This document shows positions 17,384 through 25,737 of a stretch of DNA of 46,504 bases, in pieces; positions within the stretch are counted from its first letter, which is position 1, and the number at the start of each line of letters is the position of its first letter. The notes beneath the pieces are model-generated. The model did no database searches. It saw only the letters and a list, made by a program, of their open reading frames with translations, and was not told the origin of the DNA. The position numbers were made by a program, and so were the translations under genes. Source of the DNA: JAFGPF01 sp964409485 (GTDB lineage: Bacteria; Chloroflexota; Dehalococcoidia; Dehalococcoidales; RBG-16-60-22); contig CAYPDM010000005.1 in NCBI GenBank assembly GCA_964409485.1, forward strand, positions 1 to 46,504, given 5' to 3'.

Positions 17384-17890
17384 CTATAAAGACTGGTTTT
17401 CTTCCATAAGCTGAAGGACGTGTTTCCTGAATCCCCTTAAAATGGTTTGAAATGCCTCTGCCTCTTCCTGATTGAGACACTGCATGGCCTGTGAGCCAAT
17501 ATTGTGCCGTAGAGACATGGTTTGCTCCACGAGATCCAGACCTTTTTCGGTGATGGTTACCCTTCTAAGCCTGCGGTCGCGTCTGGTACTGGCGCTCCTG
17601 GTCAGTCCCAGTATCTCAAGGCTGTCAACTGCCCTGGTGGTAGCATGTTTGGAGCGCGTTATACGGCGACTCAACTCGGTCGGTGTCAGGGTACCGCCGC
17701 GCGCTATCAGGATATGCAGGATGCTCATTTGCGTCCGGTTAAGACCGGACTTCCTCAACTCATTATCCAGATATTTGTTAACTATCTCGAACGTGTATAT
17801 AAATGAGAGGAAGTTATCAAATTTTAAATCGTTAGCCTGGACTCTAAGACGCCTGGCCAAGGAGTTCAGCCTCTGTGAATTAACTTTCAC
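17384..17890 (-). CDS. MarR family transcriptional regulator
   Basis: This 168-residue winged-helix regulator contains the recognition segment TPTELSRRITRSKHATTRAV and the wing SASTRRDRRLRRVTITEKG. MarR dimers usually repress divergent catabolic operons and release DNA on binding a phenolic, aromatic-acid or acyl-CoA ligand. The start is GTG at 17890, chosen because AAGGAG lies 5 bases upstream. It is transcribed divergently from the carboxylase operon across a 179-base intergenic region with promoters for both sides and repeated TCAAGT boxes, so control of that operon is likely. Confidence 0.9.
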   Translation of the reverse strand: MKVNSQRLNSLARRLRVQANDLKFDNFLSFIYTFEIVNKYLDNELRKSGLNRTQMSILHILIARGGTLTPTELSRRITRSKHATTRAVDSLEILGLTRSASTRRDRRLRRVTITEKGLDLVEQTMSLRHNIGSQAMQCLNQEEAEAFQTILRGFRKHVLQLMEENQSL

Positions 17891-17929
17891 AATATCTCCT
17901 TAATAAAAAATACCTGCGTATTTTGAAGT

Positions 17930-17958
17930 ATTTTAACAAATATCAAGTACATAATCAA
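17930..17958 (-). promoter_or_regulatory. Promoter of the marR gene
   Basis: On the minus strand, TTGATT (17958-17953), a 17-base spacer and TAAAAT (17935-17930). Between it and the GTG start is a 7-bp inverted repeat AAAATAC-CTGC-GTATTTT (17907-17924), which could be an autoregulatory operator. Confidence 0.6.
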
Positions 17959-18028
17959 TGATATAATATATGTGATTGTAACACTTGACACTACTTTTAA
18001 TTGTATGATATAAAAGTGTTAATCAAGT
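17943..18028. promoter_or_regulatory. Three TCAAGT/ACTTGA boxes spaced exactly 40 bp, candidate MarR operators
   Basis: TCAAGT occurs at 17943-17948 and 18023-18028, with the inverted form ACTTGA at 17983-17988. Each start is 40 bp from the next. The two direct copies extend to an 8-bp repeat (ATCAAGTA). The middle box overlaps the -35 of the hyuA promoter. A 7-bp inverted repeat, AACACTT (17980-17986) and AAGTGTT (18014-18020), also brackets that promoter. Binding by the adjacent MarR protein is inference. Confidence 0.45.
17985..18014 (+). promoter_or_regulatory. Promoter of the ketone-carboxylase-like operon
   Basis: TTGACA (17985-17990), an 18-base spacer and TATAAA (18009-18014). The start would be near 18021, about 50 bases before the first gene. 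The downstream genes to 28781 are separated by 40 bases or less or overlap, so this promoter can drive nine genes. Confidence 0.75.
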
Positions 18029-18069
18029 AGCTCGAATTTTTAAGTCATTAATCAGCTGGAGGAGCAAGA

Positions 18070-20121
18070 ATGTCTTTCATGATCGGCGTTGATACCGGGG
18101 GCACATTTACAGACGGTTTTTTTACCCGTAACGGAGACCTTAGAACGGTTAAAGTTTTAACAACACCCCACGACCTGACAGTCTGCCTGGCAGACTGCAT
18201 AAGAGAAGGCGCCCAGCAGTTCGGGGTTTCAGTACAGGAAATGCTGGCGGAGACCGATATTGTAAGGTATTCAACCACGGTAAGCGTCAATACGATAATT
18301 CAAAAAACCGGCGCAAAAATCGGGCTACTGGTGAGTCAGGGATTCAAAGACTCATTATATTCCCGTGATACAGGTGCAGCGGAGCAGATATTTTCCTTCA
18401 TAGACAGGGGCATGATCGACGAGGTAATTGAGGAAATTGATAACAGCGGTAAAGTAAAAAAGCCCGTAGATACCGGAGACCTTGTCATCAAAATGCAGAA
18501 TTTAATTGATATGGGCGCCCGCGCCATCGTCGTAAGTCTGAACAACTCACACGTAAATCCGGCACATGAGGAGCAGGTGAGGGCGATAATAAAAGAACAG
18601 TCTCCCAGCTATTTTTTGGGGAGCATCAGAGTCCTGCTGGCCTCTGACATATCAGACCAGCCGGATGCCTTTTCCCGCACCAACGCGGCCGTGATAAACG
18701 GGTACATTCACGATGCCATGGTGCGGTATCTTTACCGTGCGGAGGACGACCTTAGAGCAAATCTTTATTCACGGCCTTTGATGTTAGGGCACTCTCACGG
18801 AGGCGTTGCCAGGGTTGCCAAAACGAGAGCTATTGATACCTATTCATCCGGCCCTGTTCTGGGCGTGTTCGGGGCCGGTCTGGTAGGCAAGGCTCACGGC
18901 TTCACCGAGGTAATCGCCGTCGATGTGGGCGGGACCAGTCTGGACATCGGCATAATTCGCGGAGGCACCCATAACTACACTTTAACCCCTATCATTTCCG
19001 GGCTTCCGGTAAGCGTTCCCATGATTGTTACCTACTCGGCGGGTATAGGCGGCTGCTCCATTATTAAGACAAATATTTCCGGAGGGATAGATGTCGGCCC
19101 CCGGAGCGCCGGCGCCAGTCCCGGTCCGGCCTGCTTTGACCGCGGAGGGATGGAGGCGACCGTCACGGATGCCGACGTAACGCTGGGATTCATCGACCCC
19201 AATAATTTCCTCGGCGGTAAGGTCAAGCTGAACAAAGATAAAGCCATTGCCGCCGTTAAGAGGAGAATTGCCGACCCCTTGAAAATTACCGTGGAGGAAG
19301 CAGCCTGTCTTATCAAGGAAACGACTGAAAATAATATCCAGAAAGAACTGATCCGGTTCCTGAAAGATAAAGGACTGGAGAAAAATAACTTGAGTGATTT
19401 TGCCCTGGTGGCTTACGGCGGCGGCGGCCCGACCCGGTATGCCGGCTTTACCAACGGTTTGAAATTCGGGCAAATTCTAACGAGTCCCTATGCCTCGACC
19501 TTTTGCGCTTTTGGCTTTTTGACAACAGACCTGCTTCATCGTTATTCAAAATATCTACCGCTCACACTTTTTGATGGCGTTAATTACTTACAGGACTTCA
19601 AGAAACTCAATGAGGCTGTAGCACAACTGGCGAGTGCAGCCGGGAGAGATATCGAGGGAGAGGGTTTCTCTACCGGTAACGCGGATTATTACCTGGAGCT
19701 TATCGGGGACGGCGACCTGGCGGATTACAATGTCAGGTCGGCAAAGTTAAAGGTGGAGTCCGAAGAAGAGGTGAAACAACTCTGTGCTCAATTCACTAAA
19801 GCGGGCGCGCCCGGCAAGGCCAGGATTGCCATCTCCACCATTATCCTGAATGCCGTTGTGCCGATGCCCCACTATGAACTGACTTCCAGCCAGACGACCG
19901 ATGAGGACCCGAGCGGGGCGTCGAGGGGAGAACGGGACATCTACTGGTCAACCAGGGTCGGTTATCTTAAGACCCCCATCTACGATAGGGAGCTGCTGGT
20001 ACCCGGTAACAGAGTTATCGGCCCGGCGGTTGTTGAAGCCAAAGACACGACGTATATCATACCGGCCGGCAAATCATACTATATCGGCAAATATTCACAG
20101 GGTGTTTTAGAGGAGGTTTAG
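18070..20121 (+). CDS. HyuA-type ATPase subunit, putative ketone carboxylase alpha
   Basis: This 683-residue protein belongs to the hydantoinase A / oxoprolinase / acetone-acetophenone carboxylase family, with an ASKHA ATPase fold. The N-terminal phosphate-binding motif is GVDTGGTFTD (residues 6-15). A second ATPase motif, DVGGTSLDIG, starts at about residue 285. A conserved GIGGCSI and the adenosine-region loop VAYGGGGPTRYAG are also present. The Shine-Dalgarno GGAGGAG precedes the ATG by 6 bases. In acetophenone carboxylase the alpha-type subunits phosphorylate carbonate and the enolised ketone. The gene is followed 2 bases later by a gamma-like zinc protein, which makes a carboxylase more likely than a simple hydantoinase. 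The exact substrate is unknown. Confidence 0.87.
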   Translation: MSFMIGVDTGGTFTDGFFTRNGDLRTVKVLTTPHDLTVCLADCIREGAQQFGVSVQEMLAETDIVRYSTTVSVNTIIQKTGAKIGLLVSQGFKDSLYSRDTGAAEQIFSFIDRGMIDEVIEEIDNSGKVKKPVDTGDLVIKMQNLIDMGARAIVVSLNNSHVNPAHEEQVRAIIKEQSPSYFLGSIRVLLASDISDQPDAFSRTNAAVINGYIHDAMVRYLYRAEDDLRANLYSRPLMLGHSHGGVARVAKTRAIDTYSSGPVLGVFGAGLVGKAHGFTEVIAVDVGGTSLDIGIIRGGTHNYTLTPIISGLPVSVPMIVTYSAGIGGCSIIKTNISGGIDVGPRSAGASPGPACFDRGGMEATVTDADVTLGFIDPNNFLGGKVKLNKDKAIAAVKRRIADPLKITVEEAACLIKETTENNIQKELIRFLKDKGLEKNNLSDFALVAYGGGGPTRYAGFTNGLKFGQILTSPYASTFCAFGFLTTDLLHRYSKYLPLTLFDGVNYLQDFKKLNEAVAQLASAAGRDIEGEGFSTGNADYYLELIGDGDLADYNVRSAKLKVESEEEVKQLCAQFTKAGAPGKARIAISTIILNAVVPMPHYELTSSQTTDEDPSGASRGERDIYWSTRVGYLKTPIYDRELLVPGNRVIGPAVVEAKDTTYIIPAGKSYYIGKYSQGVLEEV

Positions 20122-20123
20122 CT

Positions 20124-20477
20124 ATGACCAGGAAGCGCATTACAGAAACTCTGGAAATCGACCTGGACACGGAGATGTGGTGTTGCAGTCGCTGCCATGC
20201 AGAAATACACCCTGCCAGGGAATCATATCTCAAGGGATGCCTCGTCTACGAAAGGCCGGCTGAAGAAATATACGGACCGGGATTCCCGATAGAGCAGGAC
20301 TCCGCGGCGATTTCCTACGCTCCGGACCCGGACTTCATGAGAGTGATAGAGTTCTATTGCCCTAAATGCGCAGCTATAATATCAATCCAGTACCTGCCGC
20401 CGGGTCATCCGATTGTTACGGATATAGAACTCGATATTGATAACCTGAAGGAAAGGGTTGCCGAACAAAAGAAATGA
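20124..20477 (+). CDS. Acetone carboxylase gamma-family zinc subunit
   Basis: This 117-residue protein has two cysteine knuckles, CCSRC (Cys20, 21, 24) and CPKC (Cys79, 82), separated by a loop with ESYLKGCLVYERP. After the second knuckle comes the signature-like YLPPGHPIVTDIELD. This matches what I know of the acetone carboxylase gamma family (small zinc subunit in acetone and acetophenone carboxylases). It lies between the alpha gene (2-base gap) and the URO-D-like gene (4-base overlap). It is the strongest single argument that the HyuA/HyuB set here is a ketone carboxylase. Family assignment is from motif recognition, not a search. Confidence 0.78.
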   Translation: MTRKRITETLEIDLDTEMWCCSRCHAEIHPARESYLKGCLVYERPAEEIYGPGFPIEQDSAAISYAPDPDFMRVIEFYCPKCAAIISIQYLPPGHPIVTDIELDIDNLKERVAEQKK

Positions 20478-21454
20478 ATTCAAAAACAGCCTTCAGAAAT
20501 ACCATAAAATTGATGAACCGGGAAAAACCGGTATTTATTCCTTTTGTTTACGGGTTTGCCGCCAAGATAGGGCAGCTCCCGCTTCAGGATATGGTGTCCG
20601 ACGCCACTTACTATTCTCATTCGCTGGAGGAAGCCTGGGAATTGTTTAAATATGACGGCATCGTAAATCACTTCGATGCCACCATCGAGGCCGAACTCTT
20701 CGGCTGTGAAGCGGCGTGGCCCGATGATTATGCCCCTCCGGAAGTGGCAGACTGCAGCCGGTTTAAACTGCGGCAGGTCAATCCCGAAGATAGCCACCGA
20801 ATTCAGGTTCTACTCGAAGCTACCAGTCGCACCGTCATATCAAAGGGCAAAGAAGTCGCCGTTATCGGCACGGTTACCGGGCCCGTTTCCCTGGTAAAGA
20901 CCTTAACGGGTGATAAGGATGAAGGTATTGAAGAAGCGGTTCCAATTATCGGCGACTTATTGAAAAAGCTGGCGATGAAATTGGGCGAGTTGCGGGTTGA
21001 CGCCGTTTTCTTCCGGGAAGACCTCACCGGCGCAGGCTACGTTAATGAACTCATGTCACATGAAAAACTATACGCGGATGTTTACACTACATTATTTAAC
21101 CTCATCAAGCATTATAACGGCTCGCCGGTGCTTATCGTAAGAGACACCGCGATGGAATCAATCAACGATTTGCACCGGATAATAACACCGGGCGGGATAA
21201 TCCTTCTCGGCAGGAAACTGAACGGGGACGACCTGGCGCAGCTGCATCAACTCTCGGACTCGCTGAAGGTTTCTTTCGGTCTGCCACTACCGTTGCAGGA
21301 CACTTCCAGATTGTGGGAGCAATTTGACGTCATTAACCGGTACGTGAGTCAGCATAATCCGGCGGGTTTTTTCTACGTCAGCGATGGGGATGTGCCTTAT
21401 GATATGTCCCCGGAAACTCTCCACGAGTTGATAGCTAAAATACGGAGTTCATAA
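20474..21454 (+). CDS. URO-D-like protein inside the carboxylase operon
   Basis: This 326-residue protein resembles the uroporphyrinogen decarboxylase / MtaA-CmuA methyltransferase superfamily (TIM barrel): an early REKPVFIPF segment, DATIEAELFG, the strand TVTGPVSLVK, and a C-terminal DGDVPYDMSPETLHELIAKI. Heme synthesis is unlikely, since it sits inside a catabolic operon with its start overlapping the gamma-like gene. The usual Cys/His zinc site of corrinoid methyltransferases is not obvious, so methyl transfer is doubtful. Its mass, about 36 kDa, is close to the separate 34-kDa epsilon subunit reported for acetophenone carboxylase. Whether the two are homologous I cannot tell. Confidence 0.75.
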   Translation: MNSKTAFRNTIKLMNREKPVFIPFVYGFAAKIGQLPLQDMVSDATYYSHSLEEAWELFKYDGIVNHFDATIEAELFGCEAAWPDDYAPPEVADCSRFKLRQVNPEDSHRIQVLLEATSRTVISKGKEVAVIGTVTGPVSLVKTLTGDKDEGIEEAVPIIGDLLKKLAMKLGELRVDAVFFREDLTGAGYVNELMSHEKLYADVYTTLFNLIKHYNGSPVLIVRDTAMESINDLHRIITPGGIILLGRKLNGDDLAQLHQLSDSLKVSFGLPLPLQDTSRLWEQFDVINRYVSQHNPAGFFYVSDGDVPYDMSPETLHELIAKIRSS

Positions 21455-21477
21455 AAAGTAACGCAGGAGGAAAAAGG

Positions 21478-23613
21478 ATGGGATACATCGTTAACGTTGA
21501 CGTTGGCGGCACATTCATGGACTTCTTTGTGGCCAAAGGAGATAAATACCTGACCACCAAGGTACCGACTACCGCCTACGAACTTGGTGTCGGTTTTGTC
21601 AGGGGACTCGAAGAGTGTGCTGAAAAAGATAACCGGACACTGGAAGAGTTCCTGGCGGATACGGATGTTATCAAGTATGCCACGACCATCGGCACCAATA
21701 TACTCATTGAGCATACCGGGCCCAAACTGGGACTGATTACCACGCGCGGCTTTGAGGATACAATATTCATCGGGAGGGGGAGACAATGGGCTGACGGCCT
21801 GCCGTCTGCCGATGTCCAGGATGTTACGTCGATTGATAAGCCGGTGCCCCTTATACCCCGCAACCTGGTCGTGGGCGTCAGAGAGCGAACCGACTATGCC
21901 GGTAACATAGTCATGCCGCTGGTAAGGGAGGATGTTCTGGAGCAGCTTAGATACCTGGTAGACCAGGGGGTACGGGGTTTTGTGGTCAATCTCCTGTGGT
22001 CATTTATCAATCCGGAGCATGAGAAGCAAATAAGAAGCATTATTGAGGACGAATACCCGGAGGTTTACCTGGGCAATATGCCTATTATACTTTCTTCCGA
22101 GATTTCACCCAAAGAAGGCGAATACGTAAGAACCATGACGGCCATAGTAAACGCCTATATACACATCGGTTTTGTGGAGCAAATATCAGCCCTGTGCAGC
22201 GACCTGCTGGACCGTGGATACAAGAAGCCGCTATTGCTCTGCGATAATGTCGGCGGGGCTGCTAAGGTGGCCAGGACCAAGGCAATTGCCACCTATGGCG
22301 CCAGTCCGGTCAGCGGGCTATGCGGCGCCGCCCATCTCTGCACCGGCATCGGCCTGCCGGACATCGTCTTCTGTGATACCGGAGGCACGAGTTTTGATAT
22401 CGGGCTTATTACCGACGGCAGTATTACCCACTATGACCTTTACCCTACCGTCGACCGCTGGAGAACTCAACTGACGGCCATTAAAATAGCTTCAATCGGC
22501 GCCGGCGGCGGCTCCATAGCCTGGCTGAATCCGCTGCTCGGAAATCGCCTGGAGGTGGGACCGGCCAGTGCCAAGTCATTACCCGGCCCGGCGTGTTACG
22601 ACCTCGGCGGAGAAAACGCCACGGTTACCGATGCCGATGTTGTCCTTGGTTATGTTAATCCGGACTACTTTCTGGGGGGTAAGTTCAAGCTAAACAAGGA
22701 AAAGGCTGTAAATGTGCTTAAAGAGCTGGGCAGCCAATCAGATTGGGACGAAGTTACCACGGCCATGATGATTAAGAAGGTAGTCGACGCCAAGATGGGC
22801 AACGAGATATTCAAAGAGGTAGCCCTTAAAGGCTACGAACCCTCCGAGTTCACCGTCTTCGCCGGGGGCGGTGCCGGCCCGGGGCATTGCTGTGGTGTAG
22901 CTGCCGCCGGCGAAATGAAAAATATCATCGTCTCGCCGATGTCCTCCGTGGCCGGGGCTTACGGCGCGTCAACCCTGGATGTTGTTCACAGCTATGAAAA
23001 ATCCAGGAACACCAGAATGTTCGACTACGCCAAGGGCGCCTATTTCGATGACTTCAACGCATTCAACGCTATTGTAGAGGAGCTAAAAGAAAAGGCCATC
23101 AAAGATATCATACTAGAAGGATTCAAAGAGGAGGACGCGACTTTCCGCCTGGAACTTGAAATGAGATACGGTATGCAGTGGCGCTACACTCCGGTTGAAT
23201 CTCCCCTGCTGACGATACACAGCACCGATGATGTCAAAAGGGTGTGCGACCGCTTCACGGAAGAATTCAGCCGAATGTACAGCTCCGAAGCCGCGTTTCC
23301 CCAGGGAGGCGTTGAGGTGGAAACGTACCGCCTTTTTGCGCACCTGCCGCTGCCGCACTTCGAGTTAACGCAACATGAAACCGCCGGTAAAACAGCACCG
23401 GAGGCGGCCATTAAGGGACAGAGAGATGTTTACTGGGAAAAACTCGGCGGTTTTCATAAGACAAATATTTACCAGTGGGATTTGCTGAAAGCCGGTGACT
23501 CATTTGAAGGCCCTGCGGTAATAGAATCGGAGAACACCACGGTAGTCATCGAGCCTGATTGGACATTTAAGATGGCCCCGGAACTCTACGGTATGATTAC
23601 CTATAATCTCTAA
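21478..23613 (+). CDS. Second HyuA-type ATPase subunit, putative ketone carboxylase alpha-prime
   Basis: This 711-residue HyuA-family protein is clearly diverged from the alpha subunit upstream, so it is not a recent tandem copy. ATPase motifs are intact: VDVGGTFMDFF (residues ~8-18, with Met where alpha has Thr) and DTGGTSFDIG from about residue 300. A glycine-rich ASIGAGGGSIAW and the later FAGGGAGPGHCCG loop are also seen. Shine-Dalgarno AGGAGGA. Two different HyuA-type subunits, one HyuB and one gamma protein is the core composition of acetophenone carboxylase, where the two ATPase sites account for the use of two ATP per reaction. Confidence 0.86.
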   Translation: MGYIVNVDVGGTFMDFFVAKGDKYLTTKVPTTAYELGVGFVRGLEECAEKDNRTLEEFLADTDVIKYATTIGTNILIEHTGPKLGLITTRGFEDTIFIGRGRQWADGLPSADVQDVTSIDKPVPLIPRNLVVGVRERTDYAGNIVMPLVREDVLEQLRYLVDQGVRGFVVNLLWSFINPEHEKQIRSIIEDEYPEVYLGNMPIILSSEISPKEGEYVRTMTAIVNAYIHIGFVEQISALCSDLLDRGYKKPLLLCDNVGGAAKVARTKAIATYGASPVSGLCGAAHLCTGIGLPDIVFCDTGGTSFDIGLITDGSITHYDLYPTVDRWRTQLTAIKIASIGAGGGSIAWLNPLLGNRLEVGPASAKSLPGPACYDLGGENATVTDADVVLGYVNPDYFLGGKFKLNKEKAVNVLKELGSQSDWDEVTTAMMIKKVVDAKMGNEIFKEVALKGYEPSEFTVFAGGGAGPGHCCGVAAAGEMKNIIVSPMSSVAGAYGASTLDVVHSYEKSRNTRMFDYAKGAYFDDFNAFNAIVEELKEKAIKDIILEGFKEEDATFRLELEMRYGMQWRYTPVESPLLTIHSTDDVKRVCDRFTEEFSRMYSSEAAFPQGGVEVETYRLFAHLPLPHFELTQHETAGKTAPEAAIKGQRDVYWEKLGGFHKTNIYQWDLLKAGDSFEGPAVIESENTTVVIEPDWTFKMAPELYGMITYNL

Positions 23614-23652
23614 ATCAATGCAGGGTTCTGAATATAAAAGAGGAGGACTTCA

Positions 23653-25737
23653 ATGCCAGGTGCTATAGATTACGAAATCGGTAAAAGACTTCATCCCGAA
23701 CCTCCAACGGAAGAAGAACTTGAAAATATGAAGGACATCGAGCCTACTTCGGCCGGGATTTTCCTCCACAAGCTACTCACCATAGCATCCGAGGGCAATG
23801 AAACCCTCGTCAAGCTCGGTGCCAGTACCGGATGCCGCTGGGGAGACACGTCTGCGGCTATATATACCAAGCAGGGAGACAGTGCCGTCTGCGCTTCGGG
23901 GCTGTACTTTCATTCGGTGCTGGGCTCTACGGATGTCAAGTACATCATGAAATACTGGCTGAATGACCCCAGTGTCGGTATAAGACCGGGAGATGCATTT
24001 TTCTGTAACTCGCCTTATATTCGCGGAACACATCCTCCCGACATGGGGATATACTCCCCGATATTTTACAAAGATAAACTTATCTGCTGGATAGGGGCTG
24101 TCGTGCATACCGGAGAGTGCGGCGCCTGCGAGCCCGGCGGCATGCCGACCGGCTCCAGAAGCATGTACGAAGAAGGACTGCAGGTCCCCGCTATGAAAAT
24201 AGCGGAGAACTACAGGCTCAAAGAAGATGTCGTCAACTATTTCAACCATATGGTCAGAGACCCCAGGGCGATGACTCTGGACATCAAAGCAAGGATGGCC
24301 TGTCTTAGAGTGGTAGAAAAACGCCTGTTGCAGGTTATCGAAAAGTATTCGCCGGAGTATATGACCGGCGTCTTGAGATACGTTATCCAGCTTACCGGTG
24401 AAGCCGCGCACAAGCGTATCAGCGAGTGGACCGACGGCAGGTACCGGTTCGTGCAGTTCGCTGACGCCGTGGGAATATTCCAGCGACTGACCAAGACCTC
24501 GCTCACCCTGGATAAGAAGGGAGACCACCTTTACTTTGATTTCGATGGCACCTCGCCGGAGGTAAAGGACCGCGTGGCCAACTCCCCCAGTACGGGAGTT
24601 ATCGGCGTCAATACCGTGTATCTGCTGGGCCACCTGTTTTATGACCTGCCTCATAATTCGGGCATCCTGGAGCCGATGTCCTTCAAGATGCCGGACGGCA
24701 GTATCGTCAATGCCAGCCGGGAGTCGCCGAAGGCCGGCTGCGCTTACGTCCACGAAACCGGTTCCCTGGCGGTGCAATACGTACTGCAAAACCTGGTCTA
24801 TGCCGCCAGCCCGGACCGGACGGAATGTGCCGGCAACCGCGGTTTCGATACGCTGTCTTACGGAGGGGTGAATCAGTACGGGGAACCCTTCGCCGATGCC
24901 GGCGCGGAGATGAACGGAATCGGATTCGGCGCCAGGAGTTATAAAGACGGCGTGGACGTAGCCGGAGCCTACTTTGCACCGATGACTTCGGAGCCGGGAG
25001 AGGTTGAAAGCCTGGAATCGCACCTGCCGTTTCTTTATCTATACCGCGGTTTCCACCAGGACAGCTGCGGGCACGGCAAATACCGGGGAGGAGTCGGCAT
25101 GGACTACGCCGTAAAGATCCACGCCGTACCCAGTGCGGCACTGGGTACCTGGGGCTTCGGCTCCAAGATAACGTTATCACAGGGGCTCTTCGGGGGTTAC
25201 GGCGTGCCGGCGCTGCCCTTCATAGCGATATCTAAATCCAATCTGGATGATATGCTGCAAAATTCAGACCCGAACATACCGAGTTCAGCCAGGATGCTCT
25301 ACCGGGAACAGGCCATTAAGGGGCGCTATACCATAAGGGGATATCCCTGCGTGGCCGAACCTACTAAAGAGGGAGACCTGGTCGCCGGCGGTACCGGCGG
25401 GGGCGGGGGCTTTGGTGACCCGATCGAACGTGACCCGGCGCTGGTGATGAAGGACCTGGCGAAAGGAGCTATCTCTCACTGGTCAGCCAGGAATGTCTAT
25501 AAGGTTGTTTACAATGAGAAGATACTGGCGGTTGACGATGAAAAAACCGGAGAGCTGCGCGAGCAGGAAAGAAAGACCAGAAAGACAGTAGGCCGGAAGT
25601 TTGCGCAGTTTGAAAAAGAATGGCTGAAGAAAAAACCGAGTGACGAAACCCTGGAATTTTACGGCGCATGGCCGGAAACCAGGTACGAATCGTTCTCGTA
25701 TTTTGGTGATTGGTCGGGGTATCAGAAGAATGAATAA
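23653..25737 (+). CDS. HyuB-type subunit, putative ketone carboxylase beta
   Basis: This 694-residue protein belongs to the hydantoinase B / oxoprolinase C-terminal family. It shows GDAFFCNSPYIRGTHPPDMG (the conserved DxxxxNdPyxggtHxpD-like segment), the ARMACLRVVEKRLL region, DFDGTSPEVKDRVANSP, and the C-terminal GGTGGGGGFGDPIERDP (about residues 580-596). In acetophenone carboxylase the beta subunit forms active sites with alpha and alpha-prime. Shine-Dalgarno AGAGGAGG. The stop overlaps the CoA-transferase start by 8 bases, implying translational coupling between carboxylation and CoA activation. Confidence 0.88.
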   Translation: MPGAIDYEIGKRLHPEPPTEEELENMKDIEPTSAGIFLHKLLTIASEGNETLVKLGASTGCRWGDTSAAIYTKQGDSAVCASGLYFHSVLGSTDVKYIMKYWLNDPSVGIRPGDAFFCNSPYIRGTHPPDMGIYSPIFYKDKLICWIGAVVHTGECGACEPGGMPTGSRSMYEEGLQVPAMKIAENYRLKEDVVNYFNHMVRDPRAMTLDIKARMACLRVVEKRLLQVIEKYSPEYMTGVLRYVIQLTGEAAHKRISEWTDGRYRFVQFADAVGIFQRLTKTSLTLDKKGDHLYFDFDGTSPEVKDRVANSPSTGVIGVNTVYLLGHLFYDLPHNSGILEPMSFKMPDGSIVNASRESPKAGCAYVHETGSLAVQYVLQNLVYAASPDRTECAGNRGFDTLSYGGVNQYGEPFADAGAEMNGIGFGARSYKDGVDVAGAYFAPMTSEPGEVESLESHLPFLYLYRGFHQDSCGHGKYRGGVGMDYAVKIHAVPSAALGTWGFGSKITLSQGLFGGYGVPALPFIAISKSNLDDMLQNSDPNIPSSARMLYREQAIKGRYTIRGYPCVAEPTKEGDLVAGGTGGGGGFGDPIERDPALVMKDLAKGAISHWSARNVYKVVYNEKILAVDDEKTGELREQERKTRKTVGRKFAQFEKEWLKKKPSDETLEFYGAWPETRYESFSYFGDWSGYQKNE

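Noticed and set aside
18070..23613. The two HyuA genes as a recent tandem duplication
   Set aside because: The proteins differ throughout, in length and in motif residues, and are separated by two unrelated genes.
23773..25023. A 416-codon open frame on the minus strand inside the HyuB gene
   Set aside because: It lies wholly opposite a strongly recognised gene, has no Shine-Dalgarno and its product resembles no known protein. Long antisense frames are common in GC-rich coding DNA.
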